From: Ekhidna sp. | GTDB taxonomy: Bacteria; Bacteroidota; Bacteroidia; Cytophagales; Cyclobacteriaceae | Length of the DNA: 8,788 nt | Direction: 5' to 3' | Assembly: GCA_013214445.1 (NCBI GenBank) | Contig: JABSPG010000137.1 | Location: 1-8,788, forward strand | In this document: piece after piece, positions 1 to 6,739 of the stretch | Numbering within the stretch: the first letter of the stretch is position 1 | How the letters are laid out: every line of letters starts with the position of its first letter | Made by a program: the position numbers and the translations under genes | Notes under the pieces: generated by a model | What the model was told of the DNA's origin: nothing | Databases searched by the model: none | What the model saw: only the letters and a program-made list of their open reading frames with translations

Positions 1-322
1 CTCTGGCCATATCGATGTACGTTTGACTGATTACGTGATCATCTGCATGGGTTAACCTGAGGCCTGGTCTCCAATCGATCGCATTGAAGTTTTCAACCAT
101 CGCATCAAAGATTTTTTCATTTTTTGTAGTCTCATACGATGCAAATACGCCGGCATAAAAGGCACCATTTGTCCAGTCATAGGTTTTGTGCTTTGGATTC
201 TTTAGCTGCCAAAAAGTAGCTTTTTCCATTGTTTTCTTGATGCTTGCTACTTCAAAAGCTTCCTGTGCAAAAACTGCCAGTGAAATGCCGCATAGCATGA
301 TTGATAGTACGATCTTTTTCAT
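1..322 (-). CDS. GH105-type unsaturated glycuronyl hydrolase, N-terminal part (cut by window start)
   Basis: Only the first 107 codons are inside the window; the rest lies beyond base 1. The start is the ATG at 322-320, one base after the stop of the upstream gene. Residues 1-19 form a signal peptide (Lys-Lys, then a hydrophobic core, then AVFA|Q), so the enzyme is exported to the periplasm or beyond. The mature part carries two GH105 hallmarks: DWTNGAFYAG at residues 49-58 and LTHADDHVISQTY at about 90-102, where the paired Asp (94-95) lies in the active-site region of the YteR-type (alpha/alpha)6 barrel. Family knowledge: these enzymes hydrate the 4,5 double bond of an unsaturated uronic acid left at the non-reducing end by a polysaccharide lyase, which releases it as a 5-keto-4-deoxyuronate. 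This makes it the logical partner of the propeller protein just upstream. The related GH88 family is less likely given these motifs. The family call is good; the uronate-sugar linkage cut is unknown. Confidence 0.85.
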   Translation of the reverse strand, partial: MKKIVLSIMLCGISLAVFAQEAFEVASIKKTMEKATFWQLKNPKHKTYDWTNGAFYAGVFASYETTKNEKIFDAMVENFNAIDWRPGLRLTHADDHVISQTYIDMAR

Positions 323-323
323 C

Positions 324-1514
324 TTATTCAATAATTCCTAGTTTTTTCAAATACATAAATACCGCTTCGAATTTGTCTTTTCCATCCACAGCTCGGAGGA
401 AATAGAGTCGCTCACCATCAGCAGAAAATGCTGGATTAACGTGCGCTTTCCACTTCCAGGTGATCTTCGCATTCTGCCACTTTGCTAGCATGGCATAGGG
501 TTCAGTTTCTTGATACTTGTAGAGGTATACTCGAGTGTATCCATCTTTTTCGTGCCAGTAGTAGCCAAATTCACCCGACAACCACTTGTTGTCGGGAGAT
601 ACTCCCAAGTGGCAAGAACTCCCAGCGGATATTTCAATGAATTCACCGTAGAAGTCGTACCTCTTTACCTGTTTTTTCTTGTCCTGTAGATCAATACCCA
701 CAAAGCTGTTTTCATCATACCATACCAAATGAATGGGTCGTTTGGGTACCCATCGCAGATCACTTCCATCCAAGTTTATGTAGCCTTTCAGTTGCTTGCG
801 CTTTTTATCATCGGGGTTCTTGAAGTGTCTGTAGTCAAATAGGATCTCGGAGCCATTTGGACTAGGGGTCACATGGAGCAGTTGCACTCTGTCATCATTG
901 ATCTCGTTGTTTTGTTCTTGAAAAACACTTTTGATCTTCTCTAGGCCAACGATGTGTTTTTCCTTTCCGCTAAGAACCTCCAAGGTCCAAATGCCTTCAT
1001 CTTTCAATTTAAAAGGGATCCGATCCTTATGCAGCTCCATCATTCGCTCGTTTGATCTGAAGAAATAGATGATGTTGTTTCTAGCGTCGTGTCCCAGTTC
1101 ACCTCTGACCTTTCCAAGTATTGATTCTCCGTTTTTGACGTTGAAAACCTCAAAATCTTGGAGATGAGCAATTTGACAAGTAATTAAGGTATCGATGACC
1201 CACAGTGCATTTGCTCCGTTGTGATTGGTCGTGTAAACAGTAGTTATTTTTTTAGTTTTCCCTGAAAATCGATCCTTAATTATTAGGTATGCTTCTGTTT
1301 CTGGTCCTCGATGATCTCCTTGCACAATTTCTTTGTATTTGATATAGGCTAGGTACTTTCCATCGGGACTTTCGGGATTTGTATTAAAGATGCTTAAGCC
1401 CGTACTTTCTTCACCCTGATAGACGGGTTGTACGTAACCCGATAAATCCCTTTGTGCCAGGCACAGAAGACCTGAAAGGATCATGAATACATGAAGAAAG
1501 GCTCTCAAGGTCAT
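324..1514 (-). CDS. Secreted His-rich beta-propeller protein, candidate polysaccharide lyase (PL22/PL24/PL25-like)
   Basis: 396 residues. The start ATG (1514-1512) overlaps the TGA of the upstream PhoD gene as ATGA, implying translational coupling. Residues 1-20 are a signal peptide ending LCLA|Q. The mature protein has repeated WD40/TolB-like propeller signatures: SPDGK (49-53), SPNGS (218-222), SPDNK (306-310) and SADGER (364-369), each followed by a beta strand. Histidines precede or begin several inner strands: H98 in NHNGANALW, H117, H214, H262 in IHLVW, H302 in CHLGVSPDNKW and H358 in HVNPAFSADGERLYF. Family knowledge: propeller-fold uronate lyases (PL22 oligogalacturonate lyase, PL24 and PL25 ulvan lyases) use His, Tyr and Arg residues facing the central tunnel, and PL22 binds a metal there through several His. 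Inference: this is a lyase or a related oligosaccharide dehydratase that makes unsaturated uronate ends for the GH105 enzyme encoded next. It could instead be a non-catalytic TolB-like propeller. The fold is fairly sure; the activity is not. Confidence 0.6.
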   Translation of the reverse strand: MTLRAFLHVFMILSGLLCLAQRDLSGYVQPVYQGEESTGLSIFNTNPESPDGKYLAYIKYKEIVQGDHRGPETEAYLIIKDRFSGKTKKITTVYTTNHNGANALWVIDTLITCQIAHLQDFEVFNVKNGESILGKVRGELGHDARNNIIYFFRSNERMMELHKDRIPFKLKDEGIWTLEVLSGKEKHIVGLEKIKSVFQEQNNEINDDRVQLLHVTPSPNGSEILFDYRHFKNPDDKKRKQLKGYINLDGSDLRWVPKRPIHLVWYDENSFVGIDLQDKKKQVKRYDFYGEFIEISAGSSCHLGVSPDNKWLSGEFGYYWHEKDGYTRVYLYKYQETEPYAMLAKWQNAKITWKWKAHVNPAFSADGERLYFLRAVDGKDKFEAVFMYLKKLGIIE

Positions 1515-3118
1515 TTATTCAGTTCGCTAAGGTTGATGTTGTGTTCGAAAATGAGTTCATTATCGATTGACCATATTTCATACTGCACACTGGGATCTTC
1601 GGCGGTAAAGTCAAAGTTCAATTTGCCGAAAGCATCTTTTTTTTTGTAGCTAAAGAGTACGCCCGGCATAGCCGGGTGACGATGTGTATTGGTAAGTCTT
1701 CCGACCTCTAATTCGTAAAGTGGATAATCATTTGCTCTTTCGATCTTCCACAGATCGGCTCTATGCCTGTCCCCAGATAATAAAAACACTCCAGATATTT
1801 CATTTTCAGTTAGGAAACCAAATAGCTCATCTCGTTCCTCAGGGTACCCCAGCCAGGTGTCTATTTTCCCTTCCAGTCCCTCTTTAGCAGGAAAAGCCCA
1901 TGGGACAGATGAAATCACTACTTTGAACTTGGCTGTAGATTTCAACAATTCATCTGTAAGCCATTGCTTTTGAACCGGACCCAGCATGGTGAGCGCATGG
2001 TCTTTTTCTTCGTTAATAAAACTAGGCTCTCTGTAGTAACGAGCATCTAGAAAGAAGAAATCTACATCTCCCATAGACTTTTTGAACCATACTCCAGGAT
2101 CTTCATTTCCACCACCGTAAGATGCATTGGCCCATTGGTTTTGAAATCGCTTCCAATTGTCATACTTCCACGCGGGTTCGTACTTTTTCAACTCACCAAA
2201 GTCATCATTGTCTCCAAAATCATGATCATCCCAGATTGCGTATACGGGAGTATTTGCGACAAATTTCTGCCAATGTGCATTTGATTGTCTTTGATGATAA
2301 CAGTACTGTTGTACCTGTCCATTTTTTGGATAGTCTATAAAGACATTGTCTCCTAGGGTGAAGAATGCATCCGGTCGATGGGAGTACATGGTGCTCCACA
2401 TGTATTCCCGCCAGGGTATATGTGCTGAACAAGCGCCGAAGGCGATGGAGAACTTATCCTGTCCAAGGGTACGGAAGCTGCCTGACTTATAAGAGGTTTT
2501 TTCTGTTTTTGCACGATAATAATATCTTGTATTTCCTTCCAGGTTTTCAAGATTGAAAATGGCCGTATTTTCCTTTGAAGGATCAGTGGTTGCATTGATA
2601 CTGATCTCAATAGTGAAAAATGACTCGTCTTTACTGACCTCAAGAACTACATTTTTTTTCAAGTGTGTCCTAACCCAAACCTTGGCTTTATTGGTAGAAA
2701 CATCTCCAATCATTGGCCCATGTATGATTCCTGGGTTGGCTATTTTGATGATATTCTGAAAGTCATTTAGTTTCAATAAGGGTTGCATCGCATACATATC
2801 CCCAGCTAAATACCTACTAAGTGGGATGCCATGATCCAATGATTGCCGGGCGAAATAAACTGCTGAGTCAGTTTTCTCCAGATGTGCGTAAGCGATTGCC
2901 AGCAGAAACTCAGCCTCCATGTCGGGCATCTGGGTTTTTGCAAAATCCACAGCTTCTTGAGGTTTTCCTTCCGTGATCTTGCTGAACCAAAGACTACTTC
3001 CTGTTTTTCGATTGTACCAGTTTTTGTCATTTCTGTTGTGAAATTCATCTGGCAAGAGTTGTGCATAGGAATGATACCCAAGTACAAGTGATAGGAAAAC
3101 GAAAAGGATCTTCTTCAT
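1511..3118 (-). CDS. Secreted PhoD-like metallophosphoesterase with N-terminal helical repeats
   Basis: 535 residues, starting at the ATG 3118-3116, four bases after the dehydrogenase stop. Residues 1-19 are a signal peptide (HSYA|Q). Residues about 50-122 are helical and TPR-like (EAVDFA..., AEFLLAIAYAHLEKTDSAVYFARQSL). The PhoD N-terminal beta domain follows (HGPMIGDVSTNKAKVWVRT, 133-151), then the catalytic domain: FGACSA (227-232), LGDNVFIDY (255-263), WDDHDFGDND (296-305), LDARYYR (357-363) and LSGDRHRAD (447-455). Family knowledge: PhoD enzymes are Ca/Fe phosphoesterases active on phosphomono- and diesters. Against Bacillus subtilis PhoD as I recall it, the ligand Cys124 matches C230, Asp156 matches D257, Asn216 matches N304, and Asp397/His399 match D450/H452. 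Tyr159 matches F260 here, so the iron-binding Tyr appears to be lost. The last His ligand may be H479 or H481. A nine-A run encodes K491-K493. Its place inside a glycan operon suggests action on a substituted sugar or a phosphate-scavenging role, but the substrate is unknown. Confidence 0.85.
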   Translation of the reverse strand: MKKILFVFLSLVLGYHSYAQLLPDEFHNRNDKNWYNRKTGSSLWFSKITEGKPQEAVDFAKTQMPDMEAEFLLAIAYAHLEKTDSAVYFARQSLDHGIPLSRYLAGDMYAMQPLLKLNDFQNIIKIANPGIIHGPMIGDVSTNKAKVWVRTHLKKNVVLEVSKDESFFTIEISINATTDPSKENTAIFNLENLEGNTRYYYRAKTEKTSYKSGSFRTLGQDKFSIAFGACSAHIPWREYMWSTMYSHRPDAFFTLGDNVFIDYPKNGQVQQYCYHQRQSNAHWQKFVANTPVYAIWDDHDFGDNDDFGELKKYEPAWKYDNWKRFQNQWANASYGGGNEDPGVWFKKSMGDVDFFFLDARYYREPSFINEEKDHALTMLGPVQKQWLTDELLKSTAKFKVVISSVPWAFPAKEGLEGKIDTWLGYPEERDELFGFLTENEISGVFLLSGDRHRADLWKIERANDYPLYELEVGRLTNTHRHPAMPGVLFSYKKKDAFGKLNFDFTAEDPSVQYEIWSIDNELIFEHNINLSELNK

Positions 3119-3122
3119 GATT

Positions 3123-3896
3123 CTATAGTATTATGCTGCCTAGTCCACCGTCAGCAACTATTGGTTGTCCTACAATAAAAGCCGCATCAGGACTCATCAA
3201 AAAGAGTGCGGTTTTAGCTATTTCTTCTGGAGTTCCAACTCGCCCGATGGGATGACTGGACCCCCATTCTTTTAGCACTTCATTTTCCTCCCCGTGTTGA
3301 GCAGCGCCAAAACGGAGCATTGGTGTGTCAATGGAGCCGGGGCAAATACAATTGACGCGAATCCCTTCAGAGGAAAAATCTAATCCCATAGTCCTGGTTA
3401 AGGCGATTGCTGCCGCCTTCGAGGTAGCATATGCGGCGACATTTTTCTGAGATCGAATACCTTGAACTGAACTGATATTTACAATGGCACCACCAGTGTT
3501 CTTCTTTATTTCAGGGATCACTTGATTTGCCACCAAGTACATGCTTTTCACATTGATATTCATGGTCTGATCCCAAACCTCTTCAGTCGTGGTTTCTACC
3601 GTTCCATACGTTTGAAGCCCAGCGGAATTGACAAGAAAGTGTATAGGTCCAAGCTCACTTGCACTAAGCACAAGATCTGCTATCGATCGTTTGTCTGTGA
3701 CGTCTGTTGGTATGAAGTGGCATTGATGACCTTTGTCGTAGATCATTGCCGAGGTTTCTTTGCCTAGCTTTTCATCGATATCAGCTATTACCACAGTTGC
3801 ACCTCTTTTGGCGGCTGCAAAAGCGGTAGCTTGTCCGATCCCCGAAGCTCCTCCGGTGATTATGGCTACTTTGTCTTTTATCCAATCGTCGTTCAT
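3123..3896 (-). CDS. Classical short-chain dehydrogenase/reductase, NAD-preferring
   Basis: 257 residues, the usual length for a classical SDR, with no signal peptide, so it acts in the cytosol. The start ATG (3896-3894) lies two bases after the GH2 stop. Visible motifs are the Rossmann glycine motif TGGASGIG (14-21), D39 at the end of beta-2 (ADID), which favours NAD over NADP, NSAG (90-93), and the catalytic set N114, S143, Y156 and K160 (YATSK). PG follows at 186-187, and RVGTPEEIAKTALFL plus ADGG near the C-terminus are typical of FabG/glucose-dehydrogenase-like members. Family knowledge: SDRs in sugar-acid and deoxysugar pathways include KduD (which acts on keto-deoxy sugar acids), L-rhamnose 1-dehydrogenase and L-fucose dehydrogenase. 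Inference: it processes a monosaccharide released by its secreted neighbours, possibly a keto-deoxyuronate or a deoxyhexose. The motifs do not decide between these, so no symbol is given. It is the only cytosolic product in this five-gene run. Confidence 0.9.
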   Translation of the reverse strand: MNDDWIKDKVAIITGGASGIGQATAFAAAKRGATVVIADIDEKLGKETSAMIYDKGHQCHFIPTDVTDKRSIADLVLSASELGPIHFLVNSAGLQTYGTVETTTEEVWDQTMNINVKSMYLVANQVIPEIKKNTGGAIVNISSVQGIRSQKNVAAYATSKAAAIALTRTMGLDFSSEGIRVNCICPGSIDTPMLRFGAAQHGEENEVLKEWGSSHPIGRVGTPEEIAKTALFLMSPDAAFIVGQPIVADGGLGSIIL

Positions 3897-3898
3897 GG

Positions 3899-6490
3899 TT
3901 AAAATCCTTTGATTTCGATTCCACTTAAAAAAGCAGATCCTTTTATTGCCTCTAATTGCACATCTATACCTTTTCCATTCACCACTAAAACTCGTGTTTT
4001 GATAGGAGTGGCAAAGAAATCTTTCAAGTCTCTAACAATGATTCGATCTTGTGTATTGACTTGAATTGAAAACGATCTTTCAGTATCCACCACCTCTCCT
4101 GATTGATCTGTGCCTAAATTATTGGCAAGTTTTTCCCTTTTTTCCTTAGCATAAATTTCCGCAAAGTGAAGAGTAATTTCATACCATCCATTTGGGACAT
4201 CTGCCTTGAAACTGGATATTGTATCTCGGTGTGTCTGATATACAGGCTCTAAGTCAGATCCAAATATTTCCGATCCTACGCCTACTTTCCAATTTTTTGT
4301 TTTTAGCTGGCTGCCATCCAAATATCCAATGCTTCCTTCCTGATATCTTCTTTCGGGAATCCAGATAGCATCTGTTCCTTCATGATGGAAGTAGACATGA
4401 GATCCTAAATTCATGCTTATGTCTATCTCTTTCGATGAAAGGTTTTTAAGATTTTCAGGTATGATTTCTACGTAGTAATCTGCATAGTCCTGCAGTTGAT
4501 CAGTTTTAACCTTGATCTGGTTCTTTCCTTGGATAAATGGGACAGGAATTTCGACCTGCTTTTCGGACACCTCGTACTTTCCAAGTATTTGGTTGTTATG
4601 TGTAACTTCTACAGAATTTTGATTGGTAAAGATGACGATTGGATGGGTAAGGCTTTCAGTTGCAGAGAGATCTTTTCTTTTTCTCCACTGTGTATTTCCT
4701 ATTGCAAGGAAAGGCTCATTGGACAGGGATGCACGATAAAACAAATAGGAATCTTTAGGCAGACGGTTTACAGTTAAAAGGCCTTTACTATTTATCCTTG
4801 GAACAGCATCTGATCGGCCCTCAGAACCAAAATCAACAAAGTTCCATATTGTGCCACCCATCACATGGTTTCTTTCATTGATTTGTCTAAGATAATTTGT
4901 GTGTAGTCGTGTCTGCCATTCAATACTAAAATCAAATCTCTTGGGATTTACCGAGTGGATTCTTGGATCTGCTCCCGCACCATATTCTGCTACGATGATG
5001 CCCTTATCAGGATGTTTCTTATTGAATTCATCAAGGAATAACCCTGCCCCTTCCCAATTGGGGTCATTTCCGTACCAACCAGGGTATAGGTTCCAACCGA
5101 CCACATCTGTAACATTATTCAAACCCGCTTTTTCATACGTTCTTTTATTGAGGTGATGTGCAATGGTAACGAACCTACTGGGATCTTCTTTTCGAACAGT
5201 GCTATCTAGTTTGTTATGTAAGTCGTCCACAATGGGGAAATACTCTTCCTCCGTCAACCCTTCATTAGCTTTATATGCTTTGTTTGGTCTTAAGAGCACT
5301 TCATTCATGAAACCCCACATGATCACACTTGAATGATTGTAGTGTTGTCGAATCATTTCAGTAACCATCTGAATGGAATTAGTCGCAAATTCTTCTGAAA
5401 GAGAAATGTAGTTAACAATAGGAATCTCTTCCCAGACTAGTATGCCCAGTTCATCGCAAGCTTCAAGGAGTGCAGGGTCTTGCGGATAATGGGCAATGCG
5501 AATAAAATTTCCGCCCATTTGCTTAAGCAATTTCATGTCTCTTCTGTGAATTGCATCAGGGAGTGCGTTTCCAAGGTTTTCAAAATCTTGGTGTCTGTTG
5601 GCACCTATGAGCTTTAGAGTCTTGCCATTCAGCTTGAATGAAAGATCTGTGTCCATTTCAAACCACCTAAGGCCTGTCTTACCAGTAAAATGATCAATTA
5701 CTTGTTCTTTTTTACGATCGGTAAGTTCTACCTCCACTTGATACAAATTGGGGTCATCAACCGACCATAATACTGGATTTGAAATCGAGAGGGTGGATGT
5801 AATGACATTAGATCCTTTCTTAAGAACTAGTTTTTCAGTTCTAGAAGTAACCAAAGTCATATTTGGGTCATACAACTTGATATTTAAGTTATACTTACCG
5901 TCTTTATATGTCTTGATTTTGTTCTTGATTTCAAGGTTCGATCTGTCCCTGACTGTATTTTGAGAAATGTACACACCCTTTGTACTTCCATCAGTCAAAT
6001 CAAAATGCGTTCCATTTCTTCGTAGCAGATATACATCGCGATAGACCCCACCATAGAAAGTGAAATCAGCAGAAAGGGGAGGTACGTCCTGATTGATAGC
6101 ATTATCAACTTTGATCAGGATTTCATTTCTCTCATCAAATATTACTTGATCCGATATATCAACGACAAAGGCTGTATAGCCGCCAATGTGTTGACCTACA
6201 GCTTTGCCGTTTACAGATACTTGGGTGATCTGGTTAGCTCCTTCAAACTTTAGGAATACTTGATCTTTGCTCGATGAAGCTATAAATAGTTCTTTTTTGT
6301 AAAAAGCTTCACCCATATACATGCCTCGTTCATCATCATGAGCATCAACATTATTCCATGTATGCGGGATGTTTACCGTTTGCCAGTCTTGCTTGTTTTG
6401 TGAAAACTCCCAATCTGCATTTAAGGAAATATCTTGAGCAAAAACGAGGGTAACGCTGAAAATAAGCCCTAAGGAAAGAGTTTTAGTCAT
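3899..6490 (-). CDS. Secreted GH2 beta-glycosidase with C-terminal malectin-like domain
   Basis: 863 residues and the first intact gene of the minus-strand operon. Residues 1-18 are a signal peptide (LVFA|Q). The order is: GH2 sugar-binding jelly roll (about 20-160; IPHTWN at 41-46, FYGGVYRDVYLL at 145-156), immunoglobulin-like beta sandwich (about 165-278), TIM barrel (about 282-590), linking beta domain (about 610-680) and malectin-like domain (about 693-863; NGWYEITLHFAEIY at 767-780, FLSGIEIKGF at the end). Catalytic residues are visible: acid/base E397 in WGFMNE and nucleophile E502 in VAEYGA; GANRHQD (296-302) is also typical. INSKGLLT places an N-x-K (N567, K569) where beta-glucuronidases carry their carboxylate-recognising N-x-K, but many GH2 beta-galactosidases have similar wording there. 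Beta-glucuronidase or beta-galactosidase activity are both possible. The malectin tail probably binds carbohydrate. Its start overlaps an upstream start-less open frame (ATGACTAA). Confidence 0.93.
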   Translation of the reverse strand: MTKTLSLGLIFSVTLVFAQDISLNADWEFSQNKQDWQTVNIPHTWNNVDAHDDERGMYMGEAFYKKELFIASSSKDQVFLKFEGANQITQVSVNGKAVGQHIGGYTAFVVDISDQVIFDERNEILIKVDNAINQDVPPLSADFTFYGGVYRDVYLLRRNGTHFDLTDGSTKGVYISQNTVRDRSNLEIKNKIKTYKDGKYNLNIKLYDPNMTLVTSRTEKLVLKKGSNVITSTLSISNPVLWSVDDPNLYQVEVELTDRKKEQVIDHFTGKTGLRWFEMDTDLSFKLNGKTLKLIGANRHQDFENLGNALPDAIHRRDMKLLKQMGGNFIRIAHYPQDPALLEACDELGILVWEEIPIVNYISLSEEFATNSIQMVTEMIRQHYNHSSVIMWGFMNEVLLRPNKAYKANEGLTEEEYFPIVDDLHNKLDSTVRKEDPSRFVTIAHHLNKRTYEKAGLNNVTDVVGWNLYPGWYGNDPNWEGAGLFLDEFNKKHPDKGIIVAEYGAGADPRIHSVNPKRFDFSIEWQTRLHTNYLRQINERNHVMGGTIWNFVDFGSEGRSDAVPRINSKGLLTVNRLPKDSYLFYRASLSNEPFLAIGNTQWRKRKDLSATESLTHPIVIFTNQNSVEVTHNNQILGKYEVSEKQVEIPVPFIQGKNQIKVKTDQLQDYADYYVEIIPENLKNLSSKEIDISMNLGSHVYFHHEGTDAIWIPERRYQEGSIGYLDGSQLKTKNWKVGVGSEIFGSDLEPVYQTHRDTISSFKADVPNGWYEITLHFAEIYAKEKREKLANNLGTDQSGEVVDTERSFSIQVNTQDRIIVRDLKDFFATPIKTRVLVVNGKGIDVQLEAIKGSAFLSGIEIKGF

Positions 6491-6728
6491 TGTCTAAGTC
6501 ATTCAATTCAAGCCTAAAAGTATGATCAAATGGAGGACTACATGGAACTGATCCATTACAACAAGGAGTAGGTAGGGTACTTATATCTTCTTGATAAAAA
6601 TCTAGTCCGTTTACACTGCAAAGTTTAGAGCCTACTCGATTATTTTCAATGTTACCAATAGCACCCTTTTGGAAGCAATGATCAACTGTAACTTCTTCTT
6701 TTCGATCTTTTTTTGAATTCTGAAATTC
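6483..6728 (-). pseudogene. Possible 3' remnant of a lost upstream operon gene
   Basis: An open frame of 81 codons plus TAA runs on the minus strand from just after an in-frame TGA (6731-6729) to 6483. It contains no ATG or GTG, and its only TTG is eight codons before the stop, so it cannot be translated on its own as a normal gene. The conceptual protein is compositionally ordinary, with a Cys-rich patch and an acidic end: TPCCNGSVPCSPPFDHTFR followed by LELNDLDND. Its TAA lies inside the GH2 start as ATGACTAA, an 8-base overlap like the close couplings elsewhere in this operon. Inference: it may be the tail of a former gene upstream of GH2 whose 5' part was lost when the divergent plus-strand genes came to lie here. 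The other reading is chance: an open run of this length is unusual but not impossible in a region of this base composition. I do not recognise the family. Confidence 0.35.
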
Positions 6729-6739
6729 TCAAGGAACAA
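6491..6739. promoter_or_regulatory. Divergent intergenic region, promoters for both operons expected
   Basis: This 249-base gap separates the minus-strand operon from the plus-strand pair, so both promoters should lie here. The Bacteroidota sigma consensus (TTTG, about 19 bases, TAnnTTTG) is matched only weakly. On the minus strand, ATTG (6650-6647), then 19 bases, then TAAACTTTG (6627-6619, one base longer than the consensus) is the best candidate for GH2. No convincing match was seen on the plus strand. No strong hairpin, direct repeat or regulator site was seen. Most of the gap is also covered by the start-less open frame described separately. Confidence 0.4.

Noticed and set aside
324..1514. 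Lipoprotein assignment for the propeller protein from C18 in its signal region
   Set aside because: The residue before the Cys is Leu rather than Gly, Ala or Ser, so it does not fit a lipobox; cleavage after A20 (LA|Q) fits better.
2122..3091. Several open frames of 60-96 codons within the PhoD gene on both strands
   Set aside because: They overlap a long gene with intact family motifs, lack family signatures of their own and read as antisense or out-of-frame shadows.
6542..6556. Short inverted repeat ATGGA/TCCAT with a 5-base loop in the divergent gap
   Set aside because: A 5-base-pair stem without a T-run is expected by chance, and it lies inside the remnant open frame.
6713..6739. Upstream TTG start for the GH63-like lipoprotein, adding nine residues
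   Set aside because: The added residues are polar and precede a clear lipoprotein signal that begins at the ATG 6740, which has AAGGAA just upstream.
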